From the NCBI GenBank assembly GCA_038213375.1, contig JBBQTB010000025.1, forward strand, positions 1 to 64,000: a DNA stretch of 64,000 nucleotides. The letters run 5' to 3'. Shown piece after piece: positions 44,464 to 52,950 of the stretch. The stretch's first letter is position 1. Every line of letters begins with the position of its first letter. Origin of the DNA: JAAUTT01 sp038213375. Its GTDB lineage: Bacteria; Bacteroidota; Bacteroidia; Bacteroidales; JAAUTT01. Under the pieces are notes generated by a model. The model did no database searches, was not told the DNA's origin, and saw only the letters and a program-made list of their open reading frames with translations. The position numbers and the translations under genes were made by a program.

Positions 44464-44510
44464 GCAATATGTGAACATTGTAATGTTGTTCAGTTTAATT
44501 TTGTAACAAT

Positions 44511-45959
44511 ATGAGTGAAGTAAACAATGATATTTTAAGTGAGGTAACTCAGCAGGATTATAAGTACGGCTTTGTTACTGATATAGAGACGGATACTATT
44601 CCAAAAGGATTGAGTGAGGATGTAGTTCGATTGATTTCGGAAAAGAAAGGCGAACCTGAATTCATGCTCGAATGGCGATTAAAAGCATTCCGTCACTGGC
44701 AAACTATGACCATGCCCAAATGGGCTCATTTAACCATTCCTGAAATTAATTATCAGGATATTATATTTTATGCTGCGCCCAAACAAAATGCAAAATATGC
44801 AAGTATGGACGAAGTTGATCCCGAGCTACTTGCTACATTTGACAAGTTGGGTATCCCTCTAGGAGAGCGTAAACATCTTGCCGGTGTAGCGGTTGATGCA
44901 GTAATGGATAGTATATCAGTAAAAACAACATTTCGCGAAAGCCTGGCTGAGCTGGGAATTATTTTCTGTTCTATGAGCGATGCAATAAAAGAGCATCCCG
45001 ATTTAGTGAAAAAATACCTTGGCTCTGTTGTTCCCTATAGCGATAATTTCTTTGCAACCCTCAATTCTGCAGTTTTTAGCGATGGTTCTTTTTGTTATAT
45101 TCCCAAGGGTGTTCGCTGTCCCATGGAATTGTCCACTTACTTCCGTATAAATGCAGCTAATACCGGACAATTTGAGCGTACTCTTTTAATTGCCGATGAG
45201 GATGCTTATGTTTCATATCTCGAAGGTTGCACAGCTCCCATGCGTGACGAAAATCAATTACATGCAGCGGTGGTTGAGCTTGTTGCTCTTAGCGGTGCAT
45301 CCATCAAATATTCCACTGTTCAGAACTGGTATCCTGGGAGTAAGGAGGGAAAAGGGGGCATTTTCAATTTTGTAACTAAACGTGGAATTTGTAAAGGAGC
45401 TAATTCTAAAATATCCTGGACACAGGTTGAGACCGGATCGGCTGTTACCTGGAAATATCCAAGTTGTATTCTGAGGGGTGACAATTCTTCAGCCGAATTC
45501 TATTCTGTTGCAGTAACAAACAATTACCAACAGGCTGATACAGGTACCAAAATGATTCACATTGGAAAAAACACCCGTAGCCGGATCGTGTCCAAGGGCA
45601 TTTCAGCCGGGAAGAGCAATAATAGCTATCGTGGATTGGTTAAAATATCCAAAAATGCTGACAATGCCAGAAATTTTTCTCAATGTGATTCGCTTCTTTT
45701 GGGCAGCAAATGTGGCTCCCATACCTATCCGTATATTGAAGTAGAAAACAAAACAGCCAAGGTTGAACATGAGGCTACAACCTCTAAAATTGGCGAAGAT
45801 CAGATATTTTATTGCAATCAACGTGGCATTAGTACTGAAGATGCCGTTGGTTTGATTGTGAACGGGTATGCAAGGGAAGTGCTTAATCAGCTTCCAATGG
45901 AATTTGCGGTGGAGGCACAAAAATTATTGCAGATCAGTTTGGAAGGAAGTGTAGGATAA
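44511..45959 (+). CDS. sufB: Fe-S cluster assembly scaffold SufB
   Basis: The 482-residue SufB forms the SufBC2D scaffold that builds iron-sulfur clusters in the cytoplasm. Family motifs are PEFMLEWRLKAFRHW, the long beta-helix core with FSDGSFCYIPKGVRCPMELS (in two stretches), YLEGCTAPMRDENQLHAAVVEL, and the C-terminal end with CDSLLLGSKCGSHTYPYIEV and EHEATTSKIGEDQIFYC. The cysteine of SLLLGSKCGSHTYP is the type used in cluster building. It is the first gene of the suf operon, directly behind the operator at 44441-44463. Sulfur arrives from SufS and SufE, and SufC supplies ATP hydrolysis. Confidence 0.97.
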   Translation: MSEVNNDILSEVTQQDYKYGFVTDIETDTIPKGLSEDVVRLISEKKGEPEFMLEWRLKAFRHWQTMTMPKWAHLTIPEINYQDIIFYAAPKQNAKYASMDEVDPELLATFDKLGIPLGERKHLAGVAVDAVMDSISVKTTFRESLAELGIIFCSMSDAIKEHPDLVKKYLGSVVPYSDNFFATLNSAVFSDGSFCYIPKGVRCPMELSTYFRINAANTGQFERTLLIADEDAYVSYLEGCTAPMRDENQLHAAVVELVALSGASIKYSTVQNWYPGSKEGKGGIFNFVTKRGICKGANSKISWTQVETGSAVTWKYPSCILRGDNSSAEFYSVAVTNNYQQADTGTKMIHIGKNTRSRIVSKGISAGKSNNSYRGLVKISKNADNARNFSQCDSLLLGSKCGSHTYPYIEVENKTAKVEHEATTSKIGEDQIFYCNQRGISTEDAVGLIVNGYAREVLNQLPMEFAVEAQKLLQISLEGSVG

Positions 45960-45992
45960 TGGAGAATATAAAGGAAGGTACAGAATGAAGGA

Positions 45993-46376
45993 ATGGAAAA
46001 GACAAAATCATTTGAAGAACTATTTGTTTGGAGGTATGCTCATGAGTTTGTCCTAAATACGTACAAGGTAATTGAGTTATATACAAAGAATGAGATTTTT
46101 GGACTTATTAGTCAATTTCGTCGGGCAGAAATTTCAATAGCAGCAAATAATGCGGAAGGATATAAAAAGAAAGGTAAAGCTGATAAACTAAGGGTTTTTA
46201 ATTTTTCACAGGGTTCTTTGGAAGAATGCAGATATTCTATACTTCCAAGCAAGGATTTAAACTATTATGCAGATAATGTTTATATTGGATTAATTGAAAA
46301 GATAGAGAAGACAAGTCGTCTTTTGAATTCCTATTGTCAGGTAATTTCCGATTCGCTAAGGAAAAAAATACCATAA
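45993..46376 (+). CDS. Four-helix-bundle protein (23S rRNA intervening-sequence/S23 family)
   Basis: A 127-residue helical protein of the S23/IVP family. Landmarks are FEELFVWRYAHEFVLNTYKV at the start, FGLISQFRRAEISIAANNAEGYKKK, where most members have SIPSNIAEG, and the following LEECRYSILPSKDLNYY. The family was named from proteins encoded inside 23S rRNA insertions and also includes Avd, the accessory protein of diversity-generating retroelements. Free-standing copies are common in Bacteroidota, with unknown role. Here it interrupts the sufB-sufC pair, with 33 and 71 bases of spacer. The downstream spacer is unusually pyrimidine-rich. No rRNA fragment, reverse transcriptase or variable repeat is near, so it seems to be an insertion into the operon. 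Confidence 0.88.
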   Translation: MEKTKSFEELFVWRYAHEFVLNTYKVIELYTKNEIFGLISQFRRAEISIAANNAEGYKKKGKADKLRVFNFSQGSLEECRYSILPSKDLNYYADNVYIGLIEKIEKTSRLLNSYCQVISDSLRKKIP

Positions 46377-46447
46377 CTTCTCTAATTCTTTACTTCATTA
46401 ACTTCTTAATTTCAATAACTTCTATATATTACAAATAACAACAAAAT

Positions 46448-47224
46448 ATGCTCATAATTAAAGACTTAAAAGCTTCTATCAACAATAAGGAAATATTAAA
46501 AGGAATAAATCTGAAAGTGAATGCAGGTGAGGTTCATGCCATTATGGGTCCAAATGGCTCCGGCAAGAGTACGCTGGCCTCGGTTCTTACCGGTAGGGAA
46601 TATGTGGAAGTTACCCACGGAAAAGTTACGTATTTTGGTGAAGATCTTCTCGAAATGATACCTGAGGACAGGGCTCGAAAAGGTATCTTTCTGAGTTTTC
46701 AGTACCCTATTGAAATTCCCGGAGTAAGCATGGTAAACTTCATGAAAACCGCGCTTAATGAGCATCGTAAATTCAATGGATTACTTCCATTATCGGCATC
46801 GGATTTTTTGAAAGTAATGCGCGATAAGAAAAATTTGGTTGAGATTGATTCAAATCTTACAAATAGGGCAGTAAATGAAGGCTTTTCAGGTGGTGAAAAA
46901 AAGAAAAACGAAATTTTTCAAATGGCGCTTCTCGAGCCAAAATTGGCAATTCTTGACGAAACCGATTCCGGGCTAGATATTGACGCGTTGCGCATTGTGG
47001 CAAATGGAGTAAACAAACTTAGAACCAAAGAAAATGCAACCATTGTGATTACCCATTATCAGCGGCTACTTGATCACATTGTACCCGATTTTGTGCATGT
47101 GCTTATGGATGGCCGGATTGTAAAGTCAGGAACAAAAGAATTGGCTTATCAACTGGAAGAAAAAGGGTACGACTGGATAAAAAAAGAAGTTTATCCGGAA
47201 TTAAACGGAAACGAAGTATTATAA
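46448..47224 (+). CDS. sufC: Fe-S assembly ATPase SufC
   Basis: A 258-residue ABC-type ATPase that drives conformational change in the SufB-SufD scaffold. Walker A is GPNGSGKST, the signature is FSGGEKKKNE (typical SufC, distinct from transporter LSGGQ), Walker B with the D-loop is LAILDETDSGLDID, and the switch His is VITHYQR. The length is normal. It has no membrane partner, as expected. The start lies 71 bases after the four-helix-bundle gene and the end is 20 bases before sufD. Confidence 0.97.
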   Translation: MLIIKDLKASINNKEILKGINLKVNAGEVHAIMGPNGSGKSTLASVLTGREYVEVTHGKVTYFGEDLLEMIPEDRARKGIFLSFQYPIEIPGVSMVNFMKTALNEHRKFNGLLPLSASDFLKVMRDKKNLVEIDSNLTNRAVNEGFSGGEKKKNEIFQMALLEPKLAILDETDSGLDIDALRIVANGVNKLRTKENATIVITHYQRLLDHIVPDFVHVLMDGRIVKSGTKELAYQLEEKGYDWIKKEVYPELNGNEVL

Positions 47225-47244
47225 TAAGTATCAATTCGAAATGT

Positions 47245-48591
47245 ATGTCTGAAACAACAAATATATATTCTTCCTTGTATCAGGAAAGCAAAGAAAAATT
47301 TGGAGCATCGGATCCTGGGTTTATTTCAATACTTAGGGAGGATGCTTTGAATTTACTTACCAAAAATGGTTTTCCCGGGAAAAAGGACGAGCAATATAAG
47401 TATTCATTTTTGGAACCATATTTTAGCAACGGATACAACCGGTATTTGGCGCCAAAACCAATATCTTTTGATGTTAATCACCTTTTTCGGTGCGATGTTC
47501 CAGCATTGGATACTCAGGTGATTATTCTGTTAAATGGTTTTTATTTTGATAAAGCTAATCCGCTAAAAACTTTAGCTGGTGGGATAATTGTAGGCAGTTT
47601 TGAAGAAGCTGTAAAAAAGCATCCTGACTTGGTCGAAAAATACCTGGGAAAATGTGCAAATAGCACTGATAGTTACGTAGCATTAAATACGGCTCTTGCC
47701 CACGATGGTATTTTTTTGTATGTACCCAAGGGGAAAATATTGGAGAAGCCGATCCAGATCATTAACGTTTTATTGTCGGACGAAGAGCTGATGGTGCAGC
47801 ACCGGAATCTTTTCATCATGGAGGAAAATAGTCAGGCTAAAGTGATTGTATGTGATCATACGCTTAGTCCTGTAAAATTTTTGACAAATTCAGTAAATGA
47901 AATATTTGTTGGTGAAAATGCCTATTTTGATTATTTCAAGGTTCAGAATGAGCATAATGACTCTGTGCAGGTCTCACATTCTTTTATTAATCAGGAAAAA
48001 GCCAGTAACTGCCGGTCAACAACCATCACTCTGCATGGTGGAGTTGTTAGAAACAATCTCACAGTGAAGCTAAATGGTGAAGGATGTGAAAATTATGCCT
48101 ATGGATTGTTTGTGAGTGATGAAAATCAAAAAGTAGATAACGCATTGTTTATCGATCACGCAAAGCCTAATTGTCATAGCAGCCAACTCTTTAAAGCAAT
48201 CCTTGACGACTCCTCCTCTGGAGCATTTACCGGGAAGATATTGGTTGAAAGAGATGCTCAAAAGACATTGGCTTACCAGCGAAACAGCAGCATTCTTATG
48301 ACCGATGATGCTAAAATGAACTCCAAACCACAGCTCGAAATATATGCAGATGACGTTAAGTGCAGTCATGGCGCCACAGTTGGTCAGCTCGACGAAGAAG
48401 CACTTTTTTATCTCAGGTCAAGAGGTATCACCGAGAGTGAAGCCAGATTAATGTTAATGTACGCTTTTGCTTTTGAAATTTTAAATGAAATTAAAATAGA
48501 ACCTCTTAAGGATCGTATGAGTGAATTGATTGAAAAACGTCTTCGGGGAGAACTCTCACGCTGCAACAATTGCGAAATGCATTGCAGTTAG
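47245..48591 (+). CDS. sufD: Fe-S cluster assembly protein SufD
   Basis: The 448-residue SufD pairs with SufB. It has the N-terminal helical part with FPGKKDEQYKYSFLEPYF and a central beta-helix (GIFLYVPKGKILEKPIQI, VIVCDHTLSP). It ends with HAKPNCHSSQLFKAILDD, GAFTGKILVERDAQKTLAYQ and CSHGATVGQLDEEALFYLRSRGI, the SufBD-family terminal signature with the conserved His. It lies 20 bases after sufC and 78 bases before sufS. The C-terminal CNNCEMHC is rich in cysteine, as is often seen in Bacteroidota SufD. Confidence 0.96.
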   Translation: MSETTNIYSSLYQESKEKFGASDPGFISILREDALNLLTKNGFPGKKDEQYKYSFLEPYFSNGYNRYLAPKPISFDVNHLFRCDVPALDTQVIILLNGFYFDKANPLKTLAGGIIVGSFEEAVKKHPDLVEKYLGKCANSTDSYVALNTALAHDGIFLYVPKGKILEKPIQIINVLLSDEELMVQHRNLFIMEENSQAKVIVCDHTLSPVKFLTNSVNEIFVGENAYFDYFKVQNEHNDSVQVSHSFINQEKASNCRSTTITLHGGVVRNNLTVKLNGEGCENYAYGLFVSDENQKVDNALFIDHAKPNCHSSQLFKAILDDSSSGAFTGKILVERDAQKTLAYQRNSSILMTDDAKMNSKPQLEIYADDVKCSHGATVGQLDEEALFYLRSRGITESEARLMLMYAFAFEILNEIKIEPLKDRMSELIEKRLRGELSRCNNCEMHCS

Positions 48592-48669
48592 GAAGAGAAT
48601 GTTTTGTTTAACGGAACATGCTAAGTGCCAAATACCAAGTACGAATTCTTACAGCTTAAATAAACTATC

Positions 48670-49890
48670 GTGAATTTTGATATAACGAATATTCGGAAGG
48701 ATTTTCCTGTTCTAGCTCAACAGGTATATGGAAAACCATTGGTTTATATGGACAATGGCGCTACAACACAGAAACCTCAGATTGTGATTGACACCATCAA
48801 TAAATTGCATTCTGATCAAAATTCCTCCATTCACAGGGGTGTGCACTATTTGAGCGAGCAAATAACTGTGCAATATGAAAATGCCCGTAAAATTGTTCAG
48901 GAATTTATTAATGCTGAATTTTCGCAGGAAATAATTTTTACTTCAGGAACCACCGGATCGATAAATGCCGTTGCTTTTTCTTTTGGTGAAGCATATATCA
49001 AACCGGGCGATGAGATAATTATTTCGGAGATGGAACATCATTCCAACATCGTTCCGTGGCAAATGATGTGCGATCGAAAACATGCTAAATTGAGGGTAAT
49101 TCCTATTTCAGATGATGGTGAATTAATTCTTGATGAGTACAGAAAGCTTCTAAACAGTAAAACCAGATTGGTTGCTGTTAATCAGGTTTCTAATTCGCTT
49201 GGTACCGTTAACCCGATTAAAGAAATCATTGACTTGGCACACAATGCAGGAGCCAAAGTTCTAATTGACGGCGCTCAGGGTATCCAGCATGGTAAGGTTG
49301 ATGTTCAGGAATTAGGATGCGATTTTTATGCATTTTCAGGGCATAAATTATATGGACCAACCGGAATAGGAGTATTGTACGGTAAAGAAAAGCTTCTTTT
49401 CGATATGCCCCCATATCAGGGCGGTGGCGACATGGTGGAATGCGTTTCATTTGACAGAACCACCTATAACTCGTTACCATTTAAATTCGAAGCCGGCACA
49501 TCAAATTATATTGGTGCAATCGGCTTGGCGTCTGCGATAGACTATGTAAAAGCCATTGGTCTTGAAAACATTGCTTTGTACGAGCACAAATTGCTCACCT
49601 ACGCCACACAAAAGTTGATACAGATTGATGGATTGAGGATTTATGGCAATGCCCCGAATAAAATCTCAATCATTTCATTTCTTATAGGTAACATACATCC
49701 TTACGATATGGGAATGATTCTTGACAAAATGGGAATAGCCGTTCGTACCGGAACTCATTGTACTATGCCATTAATGGATAGATACGAAATAGAAGGAACA
49801 GTGAGAGCTTCGATGGTTTTCTATAATACCCTTGAAGAAATTGATAAACTTTATGATGGATTGGTAATAGCCAAATCGATGTTAGAATAG
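48670..49890 (+). CDS. sufS: Cysteine desulfurase SufS (type II)
   Basis: A 406-residue PLP enzyme that takes sulfur from cysteine, forms a persulfide on its active-site Cys and passes it to SufE. Motifs: VYMDNGATTQKPQ near the N-terminus, IHRGVHYLSEQ, ISEMEHHSNIVPWQ, DGAQGIQHGKVDVQ, the PLP-lysine region FSGHKLYGPTGIG, and the Cys loop RTGTHCTMPLMDRY. The start codon is GTG (48670-48672), chosen because it precedes the NFDITNIRKDFPVL segment that begins the family. No upstream ATG in frame fits. It is the fifth gene of the suf operon and is followed by sufE after 127 bases. Confidence 0.96.
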   Translation: MNFDITNIRKDFPVLAQQVYGKPLVYMDNGATTQKPQIVIDTINKLHSDQNSSIHRGVHYLSEQITVQYENARKIVQEFINAEFSQEIIFTSGTTGSINAVAFSFGEAYIKPGDEIIISEMEHHSNIVPWQMMCDRKHAKLRVIPISDDGELILDEYRKLLNSKTRLVAVNQVSNSLGTVNPIKEIIDLAHNAGAKVLIDGAQGIQHGKVDVQELGCDFYAFSGHKLYGPTGIGVLYGKEKLLFDMPPYQGGGDMVECVSFDRTTYNSLPFKFEAGTSNYIGAIGLASAIDYVKAIGLENIALYEHKLLTYATQKLIQIDGLRIYGNAPNKISIISFLIGNIHPYDMGMILDKMGIAVRTGTHCTMPLMDRYEIEGTVRASMVFYNTLEEIDKLYDGLVIAKSMLE

Positions 49891-50017
49891 ATAATATTTT
49901 GGGATAGATTTAAAAATTCCAAAATTTGTATTTTCCTCTTGGTTCTTGATTCTTTGTTCTTGACTCTTTTCTCTATCGAAATATAATTGTTATTTTTGTA
50001 GCATTAAACGTTATATA

Positions 50018-50446
50018 ATGACACTCGAAGAAATTCAGGAAGAAATAATACAAGAGTTTGAGCAATTTGGCGATTGGATGGAAAAATACAATTACCTGAT
50101 TGAGATAAGCAAAGACCTCGAACCTATCAACGTTAAGGACAAAGTTCCCGAAAACGTTATTCATGGTTGTCAGTCAAGAGTTTGGTTGATTTCCGAAATG
50201 AGTGACGATAAAATTGTTTTTAAAGCCGATAGCGATGCCATTATTACAAAAGGTATCATCGCACTTTTAATAAGGGTACTTTCGGGCAGAAAACCCGACG
50301 AAATAATGAATGCCGACTTGTATTTTATTGATCAGATCGGGTTAAGGCAAAATTTATCTCCAACCCGCTCTAATGGGCTACTTTCCATGGTTAAGCAAAT
50401 GAAATTGTATGGCTTGGCTTATCATACTAAATTGTCTCAACAATAA
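50018..50446 (+). CDS. sufE: Sulfur acceptor SufE
   Basis: A 142-residue partner of SufS. The start EIQEEIIQEFEQFGDWMEKYNYLIEI (shown in part as EFEQFGDWMEKY) and the catalytic cysteine in NVIHGCQSRVWL (about residue 51) define the family, together with SDAIITKGIIALLIRVLSG. The 127-base gap upstream contains a perfect TAnnTTTG string (tatttttg, 49991-49998), so it may have its own promoter in addition to readthrough from sufS. The palindromic operator seen in front of sufB is not repeated here. Confidence 0.95.
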   Translation: MTLEEIQEEIIQEFEQFGDWMEKYNYLIEISKDLEPINVKDKVPENVIHGCQSRVWLISEMSDDKIVFKADSDAIITKGIIALLIRVLSGRKPDEIMNADLYFIDQIGLRQNLSPTRSNGLLSMVKQMKLYGLAYHTKLSQQ

Positions 50447-50600
50447 TTTGTACATATTCAGTTTTTCAGAACAACTTTTTTAATGAATTGTTTTAAGATA
50501 TATTGAATACGAGAATCAAGACAAAAAATTCAATCTTATTGTCATTTTATTCAGTACTTTTTTCTCATTACTTGATTTATACGAGGTTAATATTTAAGCT

Positions 50601-50921
50601 ATGGCAGATACCGATTTACTCCAAATAGAAACTGAGGTTGTTAAAGCCCTCAAAAATACGTTCGATCCTGAAATTCCTGTAAATATATATGACTTGGGTC
50701 TTATTTATAAGATTGATGTTGACGACTATAATCAGGTGGAAATAACGATGACACTTACTGCTCCTAATTGCCCCATGGCCGACGAGCTGCTATTGGAAGT
50801 GAAACAGAAAGTTGAAGCGATAGAAGGGGTAAAAATGGCCGCGATTAATTTGACTTTCGATCCGCCCTGGGATAAAAATATGATGAGTGAGGAAGCTCTT
50901 TTGGAATTAGGGTTTATGTAG
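50601..50921 (+). CDS. DUF59/MIP18-family Fe-S assembly factor (SufT-like)
   Basis: A 106-residue MIP18-type protein. It shows ALKNTFDPEIPVNIYDLGLIYKIDV, the DPE motif, and the hyper-reactive-Cys loop LTAPNCPMADELL, followed by VNLTFDPPW-like INLTFDPPWDKNMMS. Proteins of this kind (SufT) help deliver or mature Fe-S clusters and are found at the end of suf operons in Bacteroidota and Firmicutes. Its place after sufE and ahead of the Fe-S enzyme QueG is consistent. The spacing of 154 bases from sufE allows a separate promoter. Confidence 0.88.
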   Translation: MADTDLLQIETEVVKALKNTFDPEIPVNIYDLGLIYKIDVDDYNQVEITMTLTAPNCPMADELLLEVKQKVEAIEGVKMAAINLTFDPPWDKNMMSEEALLELGFM

Positions 50922-50957
50922 TAATTCGATCATTAACTGATTTCTTGAAGTAATAAT

Positions 50958-51902
50958 ATGGAATTGTCGCGAGATAAAAGCGAGATATCAGAATTAATTC
51001 GAAAGGAGGCGTTTCGCTTGGGGTTTAGTGATATAGGATTTTCGAATGCAAGATTTGCTTCAGAATGTGAAAAACCTCTCAATGATTGGCTTGGGAATGG
51101 CCATCATGCCGGAATGGATTATATGGCACGTAACTTTGATAAACGATTGAATCCGGCTCTTCTCGTTGAAGGAGCCACATCGGTTGTATCTCTTCTATAT
51201 AATTATTACTCAACAGAATCTCTTACCGGCGCACCATACAAAATTGCCAAATATGCTTACGGGGAAGATTATCACGATGTTATTAAAGTGAAACTTCGTG
51301 AACTCAGCCATTATATCAATGAGAATTTTGGAGAACAGACTCAACGCAGCTTTATTGATTCAGCGCCTGTTATGGAAAGATTCTGGGCGCAAAATAGCGG
51401 ATTGGGTTGGATTGGGAAAAACAGTTGTTTGATATCCCGTAAACATGGGTCATTTTTATTCATTGCTGAAATCATTACATCTCTGGAATTAGAGTATGAC
51501 GTGCCGTTGAACGAATATTGCGGGACGTGTCGGAAGTGTATTGATTCGTGCCCAACACATGCAATTTCTGAAACCAGAACCGTAAATAGTCACCAGTGCA
51601 TTTCGTATCAAACCATTGAAAACCATGCCGAAATACCATCGGAATTAAAAGGTAAGTTTGCAGATAATATTTTCGGATGCGATATTTGTCAGGATGTTTG
51701 TCCATGGAATAAAAAAGCACACGTTCATTCCGAGCCTTTATTTTCTCTCAAAAAGGAGGTTCAGGAGATGACTAAGGAAGGTTGGAATAATCTGGACGAA
51801 GCAAACTTTCGTTCTATTTTTAAAAAGTCGGCAGTAAAAAGGACTAAATTCAAAGGTTTACAGCGGAATATTCGTTTTGTTCGTATAAACCAATCTGAGT
51901 AA
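50958..51902 (+). CDS. queG: Epoxyqueuosine reductase QueG
   Basis: QueG makes queuosine from epoxyqueuosine in tRNA using a cobalamin and two [4Fe-4S] clusters. The protein has 314 residues. Visible are the conserved YALGEDYH-like YAYGEDYHDVIK, the cobalamin/substrate-region DSAPVMERFWAQNSGLGWIGKN (given in part), and two cluster motifs: CGTCRKCIDSCPTHAI and CDICQDVCPW. The length is that of the short QueG form without extra HEAT repeats. It is 37 bases after the SufT-like gene, so an Fe-S enzyme follows the assembly genes directly. Confidence 0.95.
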   Translation: MELSRDKSEISELIRKEAFRLGFSDIGFSNARFASECEKPLNDWLGNGHHAGMDYMARNFDKRLNPALLVEGATSVVSLLYNYYSTESLTGAPYKIAKYAYGEDYHDVIKVKLRELSHYINENFGEQTQRSFIDSAPVMERFWAQNSGLGWIGKNSCLISRKHGSFLFIAEIITSLELEYDVPLNEYCGTCRKCIDSCPTHAISETRTVNSHQCISYQTIENHAEIPSELKGKFADNIFGCDICQDVCPWNKKAHVHSEPLFSLKKEVQEMTKEGWNNLDEANFRSIFKKSAVKRTKFKGLQRNIRFVRINQSE

Positions 51903-52062
51903 TGGTTATTGTAAAATCGTTTGAAATTTTAATCATCACATTAATAATAATATACAATTTTTAGTAAAAATATTTTGTAAATATCACTTACAATTTAATA
52001 AAAAGTTGTAATTTCAGTTATGATTCGGTTTGTGAAAGTGAGCATTTATATAGCAAAAAGCC

Positions 52063-52950
52063 TTGGAAGCATTAAAGTTAAGTAATTACAGAGAGTTAGA
52101 CCAGTTTGCACGTACTGAATTCTTCGCTACTGGTTTTGATAATACCAGATTACACATTGTTTCATGGATGCCAAAAACAATTCCTCGTGCAATAATTATG
52201 TTAGTGCATGGTTCAGGGGACCATATTTTACGTTATGACCATTGGGCCCGGTTCTTTAATGACGAAAGAATTGGCTTTGTAGGTCTTGACATTCGGGGAC
52301 ATGGAAAATCAGGCGGAAAACGGGGACATGGAACATTATGTGATGTTTTCAAAGATATAGATTTGCTAATTAATCATGTAAAAGTAAAATATCCCAATGT
52401 TCCACGAATTCTCTACGGGCAAAGTATGGGAGGTAATCTGGTAATGAGCTATGTAATAACTAAGAAACCCAATATTAATGGACTAGTTTCAACTTCGCCC
52501 TGGTTAAGATTGATTAATCCACCTTCGAACCTATTTCGAAAGGTCAATAAGCTGTTGGCGAAACTGACTCCATCAATAGCGCTTTCCAATAGATTGAATA
52601 GTAAAAATCTTACTGACGATGAATTAGTTATTAAATCATACGATTCTGATCCTTTGGTTCATGATAAAATATCTCCACAATTGTTACATGAAGTTTTAGA
52701 AACGGGAGATTCTCTTCTTCAAAACAGACATCGTTTTAATGTTCCCCTTTTAGTGTTGCATGGGACGCACGATAAAATTGCTTCATGGCGCGCATGTGCT
52801 GAATTTTCAAAGTATACCAGCAAAAACACATGTTTTAAGTCATGGGAAGGTGGATATCATGAACTGCATAACAATTATGATAAGGAGGATGTTTTTGGTT
52901 ATATTGCCAACTGGATTGACCAATTGCCATTTAGCAGACACATAAATTAA
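52063..52950 (+). CDS. Alpha/beta hydrolase, monoacylglycerol-lipase-like
   Basis: A 295-residue serine hydrolase. The oxyanion segment is MLVHGSGDHILRYD, the nucleophile elbow is YGQSMGGNLV, the acid is in LVLHGTHDKIAS, and the catalytic His is in GGYHELHN. This matches the Hydrolase_4/monoacylglycerol lipase group, which hydrolyses lysophospholipids or glycerides; the true substrate is unknown. The frame opens after a TAG at 52051-52053. The first start-type codon is TTG (52063-52065), and the first ATG (52168) would cut into the domain, so I infer a TTG start. Its stop is directly followed by the ATG of the next gene, so the two are cotranslated. Confidence 0.87.
   Translation: MEALKLSNYRELDQFARTEFFATGFDNTRLHIVSWMPKTIPRAIIMLVHGSGDHILRYDHWARFFNDERIGFVGLDIRGHGKSGGKRGHGTLCDVFKDIDLLINHVKVKYPNVPRILYGQSMGGNLVMSYVITKKPNINGLVSTSPWLRLINPPSNLFRKVNKLLAKLTPSIALSNRLNSKNLTDDELVIKSYDSDPLVHDKISPQLLHEVLETGDSLLQNRHRFNVPLLVLHGTHDKIASWRACAEFSKYTSKNTCFKSWEGGYHELHNNYDKEDVFGYIANWIDQLPFSRHIN

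Larger units (their letters stand above)
44211..44510. other. Divergent promoter region between thiL and sufB
   Basis: These 300 bases contain the probable suf promoter and operator (listed separately). The thiL side is AT-rich with runs of T and A and no clear element. No small reading frame or RNA structure was recognised. Confidence 0.6.
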
